The position numbers were made by a program, and so were the translations under genes. Source: Ascidia mentula (taxonomy: Eukaryota > Chordata > Ascidiacea > Phlebobranchia > Ascidiidae). From it: a DNA stretch of 64,000 bases. The notes under the pieces are model-generated. The model was not told the origin of the DNA, did no database searches, and saw only the letters and a list, made by a program, of their open reading frames with translations. Numbering within the stretch: the first letter of the stretch is position 1; every line of letters starts with the position of its first letter. The stretch lies in assembly GCA_947561715.1 (NCBI GenBank), contig OX387201.1, forward strand, positions 15,948,001 to 16,012,000. Direction: 5' to 3'. This document shows, piece by piece, positions 36,002 through 48,060 of the stretch.

Positions 36002-37329
36002 AAGTGATAAATATATTCTCTTCTACAGTTCAAATTTAGTTACGGTAAACATGTAATCAGTCAGACAACTCTCTGTAGCAAGTAGAAGCGCAAAGGAACC
36101 GAAAATGGTTTAGGAATGTCAGAAAGAACCCATGTTTGCCGAAGTTTAACCGACTATTTTACTACGCAGAGCAAATCCTATACCAAGCAAAGTAAACACA
36201 AACCTTGTGATTGTTAAACGCAACCGTTTTTTCATAAAAACGTTGTATTGTAGCGGGTGCTTGATAGCATGTAGTTTATTGACAGCCCGTCGCTGCACTA
36301 TCTTGCTCCTTATTCGAGAGACACGCTTCAATGAATTCAAGGGTGGCATCCGCCACACACTTAGATCTCAAACGATTCATTTAACAAGATACAAATCATT
36401 CGTACATCTAATTCCCACCTAAATATACACAGACCCTGACAAAGGGAGTTCTGCTGCATTCATCACAGTTTTACCTCAGGGTTTATACAAGTACGTCACT
36501 TGTCGTACCTCCAGAACACTGACCAAATCTGGAAAACGTAGGACATAAGGGACTTTCCTAGTGTCTGTAAACAAATTGTGGGCACCCTGGGCAATTTAAT
36601 AAGAGGACCAGTTTACATAATGAAGCAACAAACCTCTGATTTACGTCAGCAGATTTTTTTTTGAAAAATCGATTTCGCTTATGTAGGTTACTATAAGCAT
36701 CGTTAGTTTCTGCAAAAATTACGTAATAGTAATAACGAAAGCAATAAAATACACACAAAACACCGCTGAAACTTGAAGTCTTTTCTTCAAGCTATCTCCT
36801 TAAGCTCAAACTGTGAACTACAGCATGGTAGCGAGCCTATTGTAGGTGGTAGCGGAGATAAGGAAAAAAACCGCACGCTCACACGTGACTGTAAAAACCT
36901 GAAGCACAAACGAGTGTACCAGGAGCAATGAATGCGACTAAAAATGGAACTGCAATAATGTCAATACTTGCGATTGTTTTAACATTGTTGCACATAGAGG
37001 CAGATAAGCACACTTCAGATGTTTTGTGCAAGGCATGTTTGAACCCAAATACAACCAATCGGAAATAATACGAATGAACAGAATAAGATAAAAGTTAAAT
37101 TGACTAGATTTTGCCAAAATTTCAAATGTATATGCATAAAGAAGCGCTTCGGAAAAGATATACGTATATACAGGGTTGCCTCCTAACATTATGGAATATT
37201 TGACAGGTGATTTGATATTATTCAAGCCAGTTTCTCGACGGTCTTGGGGGAGCGCTGATTACACATGAGTCAGCGCTGATTACGTTATATCAAAATTCTT
37301 CAAAAAAAAGGTTTTCCATGGCTGGTTTT

Positions 37330-38130
37330 AAATGCGGTTTAAGTTTAAATGCAGGAACAATACTATAGACGACGGCATGGAGACGAAATTAAGAAAGGTG
37401 AAATCGTTCTGTTGAAAAACCCGGTCGTTCCGCCAGGCGAATGCCTGAAGTTCATGAGACCGTGCAGTGCCCTTTCAATGTTATTGAACAACACGGCTTG
37501 GTGAATTGCCTTATCGAAGGAGGAGATGCAAAACAGCTGCGGGTACATTTCAAACGCTTGGAAAATACTAACCTCCCTTTTCATGAAACAGAACGCCGAC
37601 ACACGCTGCCGGTTGAGCTCATGCCACTGACGAACACCGCAAAGCGACACACGCACGAACGCACCCACTGCACCGGATACAGGGTTGCCCACTCGGCCAT
37701 TGTTGGTCAAGGTTTGGACGCCGACACAAATAATACTGCGGCTCTCCTGGTAGTTTCAGTATTTATGCTGCGACGAACACAACTTGTCATGATTAATACG
37801 TTGGCCAAACCAAAAACAAATTTTCAACAAGATGGACACAACACAGATTGGAATTCAACCAAAGGCAAGTTGAGTAACAACGACAAGACGGCTCTGCGCC
37901 ACCATTTTGCAAACGCGCACCCACCGCAGCAACGCGCCTAAGAATATCAAGTTGTTTTTCAGTGGTATTTGTGGAACAGCCTAATGGCCAAAGGACTGGA
38001 TGTGTGCGAAGCCAAATGACTGAACCACACCCAAGTTTCAATAAACATTCAAAAAATGATTCTCCCCCGAATTTGGTACCAGTTGCTGGCAGTTTTGTTT
38101 GGTTTTGTGCTTTGTGAATGGAGTACATTT
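37330..38130 (+). mobile_element. Gypsy-type integrase C-terminal fragment, fossil
   Basis: Reads as the C-terminal part of an LTR-retrotransposon integrase (IKKGEIVLLKNPVVPPGE, then RVHFKRL) followed by non-coding sequence with no repeat partner in the window. It is a truncated remnant, broken, and inserted in the 3' flank of unit D. Confidence 0.6.
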
Positions 38131-38328
38131 TTTACTTTTGAACCCAAATACAACCAATCGGAAATAATACAAATGAACACAAAACGATAAAAGTTAAATT
38201 GACTAGATTTTGCAAAATAAACAAATGTTTTTGCATAAAGAAGCGCTTCGGAAAAAGTATGTATATATATAGTTAATTGCCTCCTAACATTATGGAATAT
38301 TTGACAGGTGATTTGATATTATTTATGC

Positions 38329-38471
38329 CAGGGTTTCTCAACGGCCTTCAGGGGGCGGGGTCTGAATGAGTCTTTTGCTTGTCGTCTGAGTTTTTGTATA
38401 TGAGTGTCAGCCACAGGTCCAGGGGTATTACTGTAGGGGGCCACAAAGCTATAAAAGATTAAGAACCACTA
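38329..38471. mobile_element. hAT-like MITE, copy D
   Basis: Same element and same position relative to the stop codon as in other units. Confidence 0.73.
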
Positions 38472-38473
38472 AC

Positions 38474-38696
38474 TTAAGCACATTTGTCTATTAATTCTTT
38501 GCAACGCCGCATTTTATAATCCAAAACCTGCATCCTTTTAAACTGATCATAGGCAATTTCAAGCTTTGTCAATGCCTCTGGTCGCCTCCCTAACTGCAGT
38601 AAACAACGGCCAATCGTGCAATAGCTCTCTGACCGATAGTCCAAATCGGTTTCGCAAAGTACCTCCAAACTATTTAGAGAATAGTGAAGCGCCTCC
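38474..38696 (-). pseudogene. NTase-TPR copy D, 3' fragment only
   Basis: The last 70 or so codons of exon 2 (LCETDLDYRSESYCTIGR to the stop) are intact. Homology stops abruptly near 38696 inside the TPR region. The rest of the gene, its 5' flank and half a type 1 spacer are missing and replaced by about 2.4 kb of unrelated DNA. Confidence 0.92.
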
Positions 38697-39577
38697 GACG
38701 CTAATTCGCTGAATTTCCGGGTTGCCCAAACTGATTTGGGCCTGATAATTTTGGGTCATGTAATATCTGCAGCCGGGTTTAGCAGCTTTTACGCAGTGAA
38801 CAGCATTCTATTAATTATTTTGACACGCATAAGTATTGATGTCGACTGCACACAAACTTTATCTGCAACGCACTCTAAAAAGTAGCAAAACGACAGCAAC
38901 AAACATAACAAATTTGCAGTATATGTTGCAACCCATTCAGCTAATCACTGAATCACCGAAATGAAAAACTAGTGAGTGATTCTATTTCTGCTTCCACGCC
39001 TACTTCTTTTTCACGTAAACGAGCACTGTCGAAATTAGGCGATCCGCTTGACTGCATAACTTTTGGGTGACTGAACAAACCACATTCAGGACCAACTCCC
39101 GCGTCTTACTTTGCACCTGGATTTCCTCGGTCACGATCATAAACAACCATCACCTCACCGATTGGAAATAATTAATAACCAATAGAGTCAATAATGTTTC
39201 AAATGGTAAGCCGTGGAAAGAGCCACTGTTTTCACATAATAGATCTTGCAATTATGTCGTATCACAATCGGAAAAATTATGTTCGATCTTACTAGACTTA
39301 TCACCAAGTCATGTGTGATGATACGATAGTCTAGCCATATCTCCCCCATTGTTATTATCCTAGGGTATGTAAGGAAATGTAACATCGGTCAAAGATAAAT
39401 TGTCGTGCATAAATCATCTCTGATATCATGCTTGTACAATGCCAGAGATCACAGGTATTACCCCTATATCTTTCTTGATCCACGCTCGATTCAGTCACAC
39501 TAAACATGTTAGGCAATCAGTGAAATTTATTCACATACAGTTTTGCGAAACGAAATTATAAATGACTGCAAGTACAC
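38697..39577. other. Unique DNA replacing part of unit D, no gene seen
   Basis: No match to other array units, no clear open frame and no recognised repeat. Together with the next feature it fills the gap between two array breakpoints. Confidence 0.5.
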
Positions 39578-40859
39578 TCAGTCTGAGGCACTTGATGAAG
39601 GACTATCATCAGATGACACATATTTATCTGTACCAGCAGAGGACACAGATGTTGTTGAATCATCAGTGAATGCAGATATTGCTGTATCATCAGTGGATGC
39701 AGATGTTCCTCTGTCATGAGATTGTTCTGTATTATGACTCTTATCAATGTCCCTTGGCCTCTTTCTTATTCTTCCTCCATCACAATCTGCAGCACCTGAC
39801 AGTACTGCCTTGATGTCATTGATGACATCTTGCCCATTAGCCAACTTATGACTTGTAAACTGCAGGCATTCTAAACAAAAACAAAGCAAATAAAATATCA
39901 GCACTGTTGTAGTGAGGTGTTTATTCGAGGTACAAACTGAAGGAATGACACAATGGGCGAATAAACCATGAGGGACGAGAGTAAAAGAAAAAAGGCAATT
40001 TGTCCGGTTCGCTGTAGGAGCGCAAACGTAATAAGAGAGGCCGCTACACTGTCATATTTTCTAAACTTAACATGACCTACGAAGTCAAAAAATTTTTAAG
40101 AAAAATAACAACTTACTACGAAGGACATCATCTAATGAAGAACCACGAAATGTTTTTTTGTAGCTTTTCGTTGGCATCCAAGCCCCGACCAAGAGTATGT
40201 CATGGCGAATGATCTCGTCATGAAGCACCTCATAAATGACCTTACTGTCGAGCGTAACATTCTTCTTTCTATTTTTCTGGCAACAATTTCATAGTCCTGT
40301 GAAGTGAAAAGTCAGCTTGAAACATGTAAGAGCTACTGAACTCCATTTGGATATGAAATTCAAATTTGTATGTTCACACATATGTTGCATATAAAAAACA
40401 AACACAATCTTACTTTAAAGTGATCCAGAATTTCATTAAGTTCTTCGTCAAATGAAGCCGGTTGAAATGTTGGCATTTTAGTTTCTGTTAAAGTTTGTTA
40501 ACAGAAATTTGGACTTTATTTGCTTTTACAATATTCAATATATTTGCAACATCAGTTTTGATCATTTTCATTTCCCAGTGCATGTTACTGAGGTTGGTTG
40601 CATCATCAACTTTGGCTATTTTTTTGGAGCTGGCTGTTGCGGAGTAATAAACATTCTGCAAAGCAAGCACAGCAAACTTTAATTGCAACAAGTGTGAAAA
40701 AATATTTGTAAGCTTTACACCCAAACTCCCTTTTTGGGTAAATAGCATTTTCCCTTAGTAGTGTAGGCATTTTTAAAGTTTTGGGGCTACCATCATCCTC
40801 AGAAGACTCATTGAATTTTTCTGCAGTATATGCCTTTTTTATGCACCGATCATGTGAAT
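39578..40859 (-). CDS. Unrecognised spliced gene or gene remnant inside the array
   Basis: Several minus-strand open stretches have plausible splice sites: acceptor at 40860 (TTATTTAG|ATTCAC), exon 40484-40414 (MPTFQPASFDEELNEILDHF, donor AAA|GTAAGA), exon 40296-40117 and a last exon 39870-39578. The last exon ends in a Ser/Asp/Thr-rich tail after GGRIRKRPRD, a basic NLS-like patch. Exact joins are uncertain. I do not recognise the family; the basic patch and acidic tail would suit a nuclear protein. It is present once, only in the disrupted D region. Confidence 0.35.
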
Positions 40860-41084
40860 CTAAATAAAACATTACACAATATTGTAATTTAAAAGTCTGC
40901 ATATTACTCAGCTAATAAAAGTATAAATTTTGCATGAAGATTCACATACCCCATTTCATTAAACTGTGCTTTTTGAAAAGTAACACATTTCATATTTTTA
41001 ATTTTACAAATTTTGGTTAAGGCCGCATCTCACAATTAAATCCTAAAAATTGAGTTTTAGAAGTCATTTGTCATTGTGCACACT

Positions 41085-42031
41085 GCCCAACTGCGAAGGT
41101 TGCTAAGCAACTCTGCGTCATCTAGTGGTGGTACAGGAGCGATGCGGCAAATATCGAAATACTGCTTCTCGGGCTGTAGGTCTGTGCGCAATTTAAATTC
41201 AGTGTAATGTATGTAGGGTGGATTATTATAAAACATATGAAAAAAAAGACAAATTTTAAGTGATTTACCAATTAATATGATAAAACGTTTTAGCCAAAGA
41301 AAGTGAATCACGATACCTCAATGGTTTATTTGCGGCTCAAAAGTTGGTTGATTAAAAGCTATTCTTACTTCATTACAATTCTTCCAATAGATTTTGGTGT
41401 GAATTGTTCTTTTGCGTTTTTGAGAAACAACGAAACGCATTGTGTGACGTCATATCAATGAAAATAAACCTTGGCAAGGGCAACACTCAACAAACTGCGG
41501 GCAAGATTTTTAACCGTTCTCGATGCATTGACATCAGTTAAGTCGGGGAGATCATTTTATCTGTAGGTTCTAAAGTCAAGTCCATGCGCAATTTATTAAA
41601 TTGTGAGGACAGAAAGTGTGTCGGTGCGAGATTGATCACATTAAATTCTGGTGGAGTCCAGAATCCTTAGTTTCCAGCAAACAACGTCGTTTGAGAGCCC
41701 TGTTTGCTATTTAAGGGTCCCAAAACTGATATGGGACCTAGGCGCCGTAATGAGGTGTCATTATATACAACGGAAGCCACCCCTTAAATAAGATTTCAAA
41801 CTTCTTGTTGCACACTTCAGATGTTTTGTGCAAGGCACGTTTGAACCCAAACACAACCAATCGGAAATAATACGAATGAACAGAATACAATAAAAGTTAA
41901 ATTAACTAGATTTTGCAAAATATACAAATGTTTATGCATAAAGAAGAGCTTCGGAAAAAGTATGTATATATATAGTTAATTGCCTCCTAACAATATGGAA
42001 TATTTGACAGGTGATTTGATATTATTTATGC
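41085..42031. repeat. Partial type 1 spacer upstream of E's 3' end
   Basis: Begins inside the kinase-like exon (VPPLDDAELLSNLRSWAV on the minus strand, truncated at 41085) and continues like 24570-25634. The left breakpoint is the edge of the foreign 2.4-kb segment. Confidence 0.75.
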
Positions 42032-42174
42032 CAGGGTTTCTCAACGGCCTTCAGGGGGCGGGGTCTGCATGAGTCTTTTGCTTGTCGTCTGAGTTTTTGT
42101 ATATGAGTGGCAGCCACAGGTCCAGGGGCATTACTATAGGGGGCCACAAAGCTATAAAAGATTAAGAACCACTG
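42032..42174. mobile_element. hAT-like MITE, copy E
   Basis: 143 bp, same ends and position as in unit A, abutting the stop codon of copy E (42177-42179). Confidence 0.75.
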
Positions 42175-42176
42175 AC

Positions 42177-45100
42177 TTAAGTACATTTATCTATCAATTC
42201 TTTACAACACCGCATTTTATAATCCGAAACCTGCATCCTTTTAAACAGATCATAGGCAAGTTCAAGCTTTGTCAGTGCCTCTCGTCGCCTCCCTAACTGC
42301 AGTAAACAACGGCCAGTCGTGCAATAGCTCTCTGACCGATAGTCCAAATCGGTTTCGCAAAGTAAGTCTAAACTATTTAGAGAATAGTGAAGCGCCTTCT
42401 CGAAGTAGCCAAGTTCAAAGCAGGTTGAAGCAAGCCATGAATTACACTGACCTATATTGTTGTGGGAATAATTTCGGTGGAGGTAAGTGTATTGGCTTAG
42501 TGCCTGTTTGAGGAAATGCAACGCGCTGCAAAGTCTATTTAGTTTGTAGTGGCAAAAACCAAGGGCAAAGTAACAATCGGCTTTATGTTTGTTGCCAAAG
42601 CGAGTTTTCCGTTCCATGCTGTTTATTAAAATTTCAAGAAACTTTTGAGCACTATCAAGACTGTTGCTCTCTATCAGTTCGTTGACTATGGTTGTTAAAG
42701 TTGAGACGAGTTCATCGTACCTCGAGATACCCGCTTCGGTCCAAATATCAGTAGCTGTGACAAAACTTTCACAACTCAAGCCATGCTGGTGATTTTTGTA
42801 GTAGGAATATCCAAGGCCGAAATGGCAAACTGCGATATCTTTCATGTAGGTTTCGCTGGTAGAAGAACGGTTCTTTTTCAACACTTGTAATCGTGCCAAG
42901 GCCGAAGCAAAACATGAAATTGCCTGTTCGTTTTTACAGAGTTCTTGAAAACACTTGGCTTTGGCTATGTCGCAATTGGCAAGGTTGATTGCATTGAACT
43001 GAACAGTTCCCGGTCGAATCCTACTCTCAAATAATTGCTTAAAATGATTAAGAGCGTCTTTGTATCTTCCGTTTTGAGATAAACGTTTGGCCAACTGAAA
43101 TTTAAGTTGGTTTTCTGTCTCCACAGAGGTCGTGTGTTGCAATATTTCTTCAATTATTTCGATTTCTATTGCTCTGTAATATCTGTGCTCTGGGTGGATG
43201 GTCTTGGAGGCCTTCCGGAAGACAACATGGGCAACTGCAAATATTAAAATAAAACTTTTGAGAAAACAAAAATTCTACATGCTTTTAAAAATATCTCTGG
43301 ATAAAATCCACTCAATGTTTTTCTCTCATTTTTGAGTCCCGACATTTAATGACGTCATTGTAGCGCTTACTTTACTACGCGGATTAATTGAACTTTTCGT
43401 CGAAATTCTCTTATTTTCGCTTTTTGTTTACTCGTGGAGTAAATCTACGTATACTTCTCGGTGTAATTTAAACACTACATATGTTCAGTCTGCAACATCC
43501 CTACTTTACACACGACAAGTCTACAAATCGTAAAACACGAAAGGAGGTGTATCTTTTGATTTAATTCACCTTCAAGCTCAATGCAACAGTTGGGGTGTTT
43601 TATAATCTTCTCGTACACTTCGCATGCTTCACAATATCTTTCCAAGTTAGCAAAGCAAAAAAACAGGGTGTGGAGGCAAAAGAGTTCGTCGTCATCATCG
43701 TTGTATCTTCTTTTGCCTTTCAACAAAGCACGACCTTCCGCTATCGCTTTATCATAACACTTTAGCCAATACAATATAGCCAACTTGCTTAACCTTCCAA
43801 GTTCAGAACCACTTTCAAGAGCAGTAATATCACAGTAATGTTTAACCAAGGATTGTTATGTCAAAGCCGTTTCAAAATACCTGACCACGTTGTCTTGCCC
43901 CAACATCTCTACAAGCGAATCGCTCACTATATCATACTGGCCTTTGCGTTTTGTGTAAACGCGCAAACGTAATTCGCACGCCAAAGATAATGCAAACAAA
44001 ATGTCCTCCATTAGGGATTGATTGATGACGTTTATCTCAAATAATTTGCGCGTTATTTCAAAGGACGACTGTGCGGCCAGCCTGTGGATTCTACCCAGTG
44101 CAGCAACAAACAAGCTCGTACTTCGGTAGACCAAACGTTTAACATCAAATATTTCTGTTTGGTGGAAAGAGGGTAAAGTTGTCAAGGGATTAAAATTATT
44201 GAAGTCAGCATCTAAACTTGCTGCAATACGGTCAAGGTCACCAATCAGCGCTTTACTTTTAAGGCCATCTCGGTATAACTCATAAACAGCTTGTGAACCG
44301 GACACAAAGCATGTGCTTTCGAGCACATCAGCCAATCGATAGCCGTTTTTCAAAGCTTCGTCATTATCCAAATATTTCAGCATGTGTGACACTGGTTTAA
44401 TGAGCTCTGTTCTCCAATGTTTGTTTTCTGTTTCCATTCTTCCCAAAGGAAATTTCGATGCGTGTGGCATCATTCCATCAAAAGATACACCTCTTGGGGT
44501 GTTCTCGTCATAAAACCAATTATTCTCTTCACATTTCTGGTCGTTTAGGTAAGGTAGCGCAGCACTTGGAATGATGGTTTCTCCAAAGTTGATTACAATC
44601 AAATGAAAAATAACTGACACCCATCTAAAATACTCCAGTATTTCATCATAATCATCTCTCCCGTATACATTGTCTTGCAATAGATATGCATGTTCAAAAT
44701 CAGAATACGGAGTAATCTCACTCATAGCAAGGGATCCCATACCAATAAGTGCATATTCGCATGGACATGATCCTACAACTGATATACTATACTCCATAAT
44801 GTCAGACATAAGTGATTTGTATTCATATGTTATTAATAATTGTAGTTTTTCCAAACTTTCGGCTCTGGATCTAACGGCGTTTCCGCCTGAAATCTCAAGT
44901 TCTTTCAGGCGTGACGACGTATTTTTCCTCATCTGGTCAATAGTTTGCACAAAATGTTGTGATTTTTCAATCAAATTATGTTCATGTACATTAGCATTTG
45001 TAAGTTTCAACGTGAGGCCGCAAAGGTCGGCAAGACATTCTTCATATACATCCTCACTTGCTGGATCTCTGACAATGGCTGCATTTAACAATACTGCGCT

Positions 45101-45274
45101 TCTGATTAAACATATCTTCTGTTCATGTTTGCAGTCACATTTTTCAGCCAGTATTTTGTACTCTCTGCCCAATCTAAACAATACATTTGCACACTGCAGT
45201 GGATCTTGCTCTCTTCCATGTTTTCCACACATGGTTCTCAATTCAGCAGAAAATAATTTGATGTCTTCAGACAT
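42177..45274 (-). pseudogene. NTase-TPR copy E, one nonsense codon
   Basis: Exons 45274-43570 (1705 nt) and 43234-42177 (1058 nt), intron 335 bp. Both splice sites and the frame are kept through 920 codons except for one TAA at 43858-43856, where other copies have TTA (Leu473). Truncation there would leave the NTase and its partner region without the TPRs. It could be a recent pseudogene, a segregating null allele, a sequencing error, or a gene making a TPR-less product. Exon 2 has one extra residue (FKQLFES) and the RFGNKHK joint. Confidence 0.85.
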
Positions 45275-47915
45275 TGTTTTTATGACCTATCCAAAATTAT
45301 TGAAATCAGATTCTGTTTGACCTTACATTCCCTCAATTTCAACTATCTGTAACATATTACGGCTTAAATTTGAAACAAATCCCAAAGCCGATACACGCTG
45401 CTGTTACATGGTAGATTATTTAGCAACTAATATTATGCTTACTTCCCTGTTCATCATCGAAGTGACTGGATCACAAAACAAAACAAAGCAGAGCAGTGAC
45501 GTCTGCATAGTTAGAATGTGTGGGTAGATACTTTAACCTTACCACGGAAGTACAATGGGGATTTTCCCGGTTCAGGCGTGGCATGTGTAAACTAGCATTT
45601 ACGACGTGTTTGCTGGAAATATCATCCTTTCCGAACTATAATAGTTATCTAGGAATTACACAGGGTTATTTTAAAAACAAGCAAAACATCTTACTTAAAC
45701 GAAAGGGGTTGCAGCCGATGCCCTGCACCAGGGCTTATGAATATCAAAATGGACTCACGAACTTGCGTCCTAAAGCTTTTCATCTGGCATGGATTTTTTA
45801 AATGATTTAAACATACATCTATTTCCTGTCCTGTGGTAAATCCGGCACTGGGTGGTGCAGAACATAAATTCACACTAAACACGAAAACTGAAACCACTTT
45901 TATCACAATCAAACAAACCATTTGCATTTTTCCATTTCTCTCATGACTATCACTTTCTTCTTAACACTCTGAATCATTTTGTAAAACAGAATCTACCTGT
46001 GAGCGCGTTATTGGTGGGTTTCTACACCCCTGTTTGAAGGTCAAATAACACTTGAAAATGCATATAGTTCCATGTTGGTCCAACTTGAAAAAAGAATATG
46101 GGTCACGTCTATCCTTACCACAGGAGACATTGCCCTCTCAGCCATAAGTGATAAATATGTTCTCTTCTACAGTTTAAACTTATTTGCGGTAAACATGTAA
46201 TCAGTCAGACAACTCTCGTTAGCAACTAGAAGCGCAAAGGAACCGAAAGTGGTTTAAGAATGTCAGAAAGAACCCATGTTTGTCGATTTTATTACCCAGA
46301 GAAAATCCTATACCAAGCAAAGTAAACACAAACCTTGTGATTTTAAAACGCAACCGTTTTGTCATAAAAACGTTGTGTTGTGGCGGGTGCTAGATAGCGT
46401 GTCTTTTATTGACTGCCCGTCGCAAGATTCACCTCCTTTTTCGAGAGCCACGCTTCAATCAATTCAAGGGTGTCATCCGCCACATTACTCCTCCCCAGAA
46501 GCGGGATGCTGTTTTTTTTGACGCCCTCTTTTACGAACTTGCCCAACACAGGTTCCGGTTTGGAGCAGTCGACTATAGCAAGTTTAAAGCGATTTAATGG
46601 AAACAGATTGTCCAACACCTTAAATGTATATCACAAAATACTTTTCGTGACGAGCACACACTTTAAAAAGACCTTCATACGGTGGCGAAACTGGGGGAAG
46701 ATATCCATCTTTACGCACGAGAACACATGTGCAATTGCGTAACAAAAGTGTCACAAATACACGAATGCGACAATGTTTTTACCACTGAACCATCAAGATA
46801 AATTGTGATGATTATCGTTTGCTGGTGTTAGTGGCTCTCAAGCGATTCATCTAAAAAGATTACAAATCATTCGTACCTCTAATTCCCACTTAAATATACA
46901 CAGATCCCGACTAAAGGAGTCTGTTGCACTCATCACAGTTTTACTTCACTTCACGTAACTCCAAAACAGCAACCAAATCCGGAAAACGACGGAGATAAGA
47001 GAGTTTCCTAATGTCTGAAAACAGATTGTGGGCACCCTGGGCAATTTAATAAATTGTGAGGATCATTGATAAAATGAAATGTGCCGGTGCGAGGAAGATC
47101 ACATTAAATTCTGGTGAAGTCCAGTCTTTACAATGGAAAATCCTTAGTTTCCAATTCAACGATCTTATAATTACAAAGCTAATTTATCAAGCAAATCCTT
47201 TTAAATGTGAACCGTTAAGGGCTATTTCATGATGCAATGTAAATTGTTTTCTCAACTCTGGGCTGTCTGTGGTGCAGTCGTGTTTGGTCAATCATTCTAT
47301 TCTATTTCTATTGGTTGCCACGTAAACTGCTGATGCAAAAAGAATTCAGAAGTTAAACGTAGCCTGCCTCGGTCCACATTAAGGACCGGGGTACGGCATA
47401 ATTTAAGAAAATACAAGTGTTTAGCGGTGCCTTGCACAAACAATGTCGTTCGTGAGCCATGTTTGCTATTCATGGGTCCCCACACTGGTATGGGCCCTGC
47501 ATGGTGCGACGCAATGGGGTGTCTTTAATACATACAATGAGATCCATTCTTTAAATAAGATTTCAAAATTCTTCATATCCTTGTATTATAATCGCAAATC
47601 AATGGTAGTTTGTAAAAAAACAAAACAACAAGATGTGTGTGGAATAATGTCCATACTTGCGATCGATTCAATATTATTGCACATGGAGGCAGATAACCAC
47701 ACATCAGATGTTTTGTGCAAGGTACTTTTGAACCCAAATACAACCAATCGGAAATAATACGAATGAACAAAATACGATAAAAGCAAAATTGACTAGATTT
47801 TGCTAAAATTCAAATGTATATCCATGAAGAAGGGCTTCGGAAAAGGATATATGTATAGACAGAGTTGCCTCCAAACATTATGGAATATTTGACAGGTGAT
47901 TTGATATTAATTAAG
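45275..47915. repeat. Type 2 spacer between copies E and F
   Basis: Carries a variant CRE-like site (TGACGTCT near 45497), the intact signal-like exon (45927-45817), a protease-like relic near 46140 and an intact copy of the unrecognised terminal exon (46618-46406). It also has the GGTCC/GGACC hairpin near 47371 and the 3' flank of F. Gypsy debris is absent. Confidence 0.75.
46406..46618 (-). CDS. Unrecognised terminal exon, 70 codons (E spacer)
   Basis: Open frame with protein-like composition (LDNLFPLNRFKLAIVDCSK, KFVKEGVKKNSIPLLGRSN, TLELIEAWLSKKE) ending in TAA. An AG (ACATTTAAG|GTG) just precedes the open stretch and could be an acceptor. Repeated at 63706-63494 (intact) and 52311-52095 (frameshifted), shortened in the B and C spacers. 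Family not recognised. As with the kinase-like exon, it looks like one exon of a neighbouring gene captured in the duplication unit. Confidence 0.4.
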   Translation of the reverse strand: MLDNLFPLNRFKLAIVDCSKPEPVLGKFVKEGVKKNSIPLLGRSNVADDTLELIEAWLSKKEVNLATGSQ

Positions 47916-48058
47916 CAAGGGTTTCTCAACGGCCGTGAGGGAACGGGGTCTGCATGAGTCTTTTGCTTGTCGTCTGTGTTTTTGTATATGAGCGGGAGCC
48001 ACAGGTCCAGGGCATTGCTGTAGGGCCCCACAAAGCTATAAAATGTTGAGAAAGCCCG
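47916..48058. mobile_element. hAT-like MITE, copy F
   Basis: Same element with slightly degraded right end (GTTGAGAAAGCCCG), directly beside the stop codon of copy F. Confidence 0.7.
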
Positions 48059-48060
48059 AC

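Larger units (their letters stand above)
35133..38328. repeat. Type 2 spacer between copies C and D
   Basis: Matches the B-C spacer closely up to about 36950. It then has the D 3' flank, interrupted by a gypsy integrase fragment (about 37330-38130), after which part of the same 3' flank is repeated (38130-38330). Confidence 0.7.

Noticed and set aside
37441-37941. A 166-codon plus-strand frame as a host gene
   Set aside because: Its first part reads as the end of an LTR-element integrase, and the rest is low-conservation flank.
44670-45320. Long plus-strand open frames opposite NTase exon 1, repeated in all copies (up to 216 codons)
   Set aside because: They lie exactly antisense to the conserved exon and recur only because the copies are nearly identical. 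Composition and breaks do not suggest selection.
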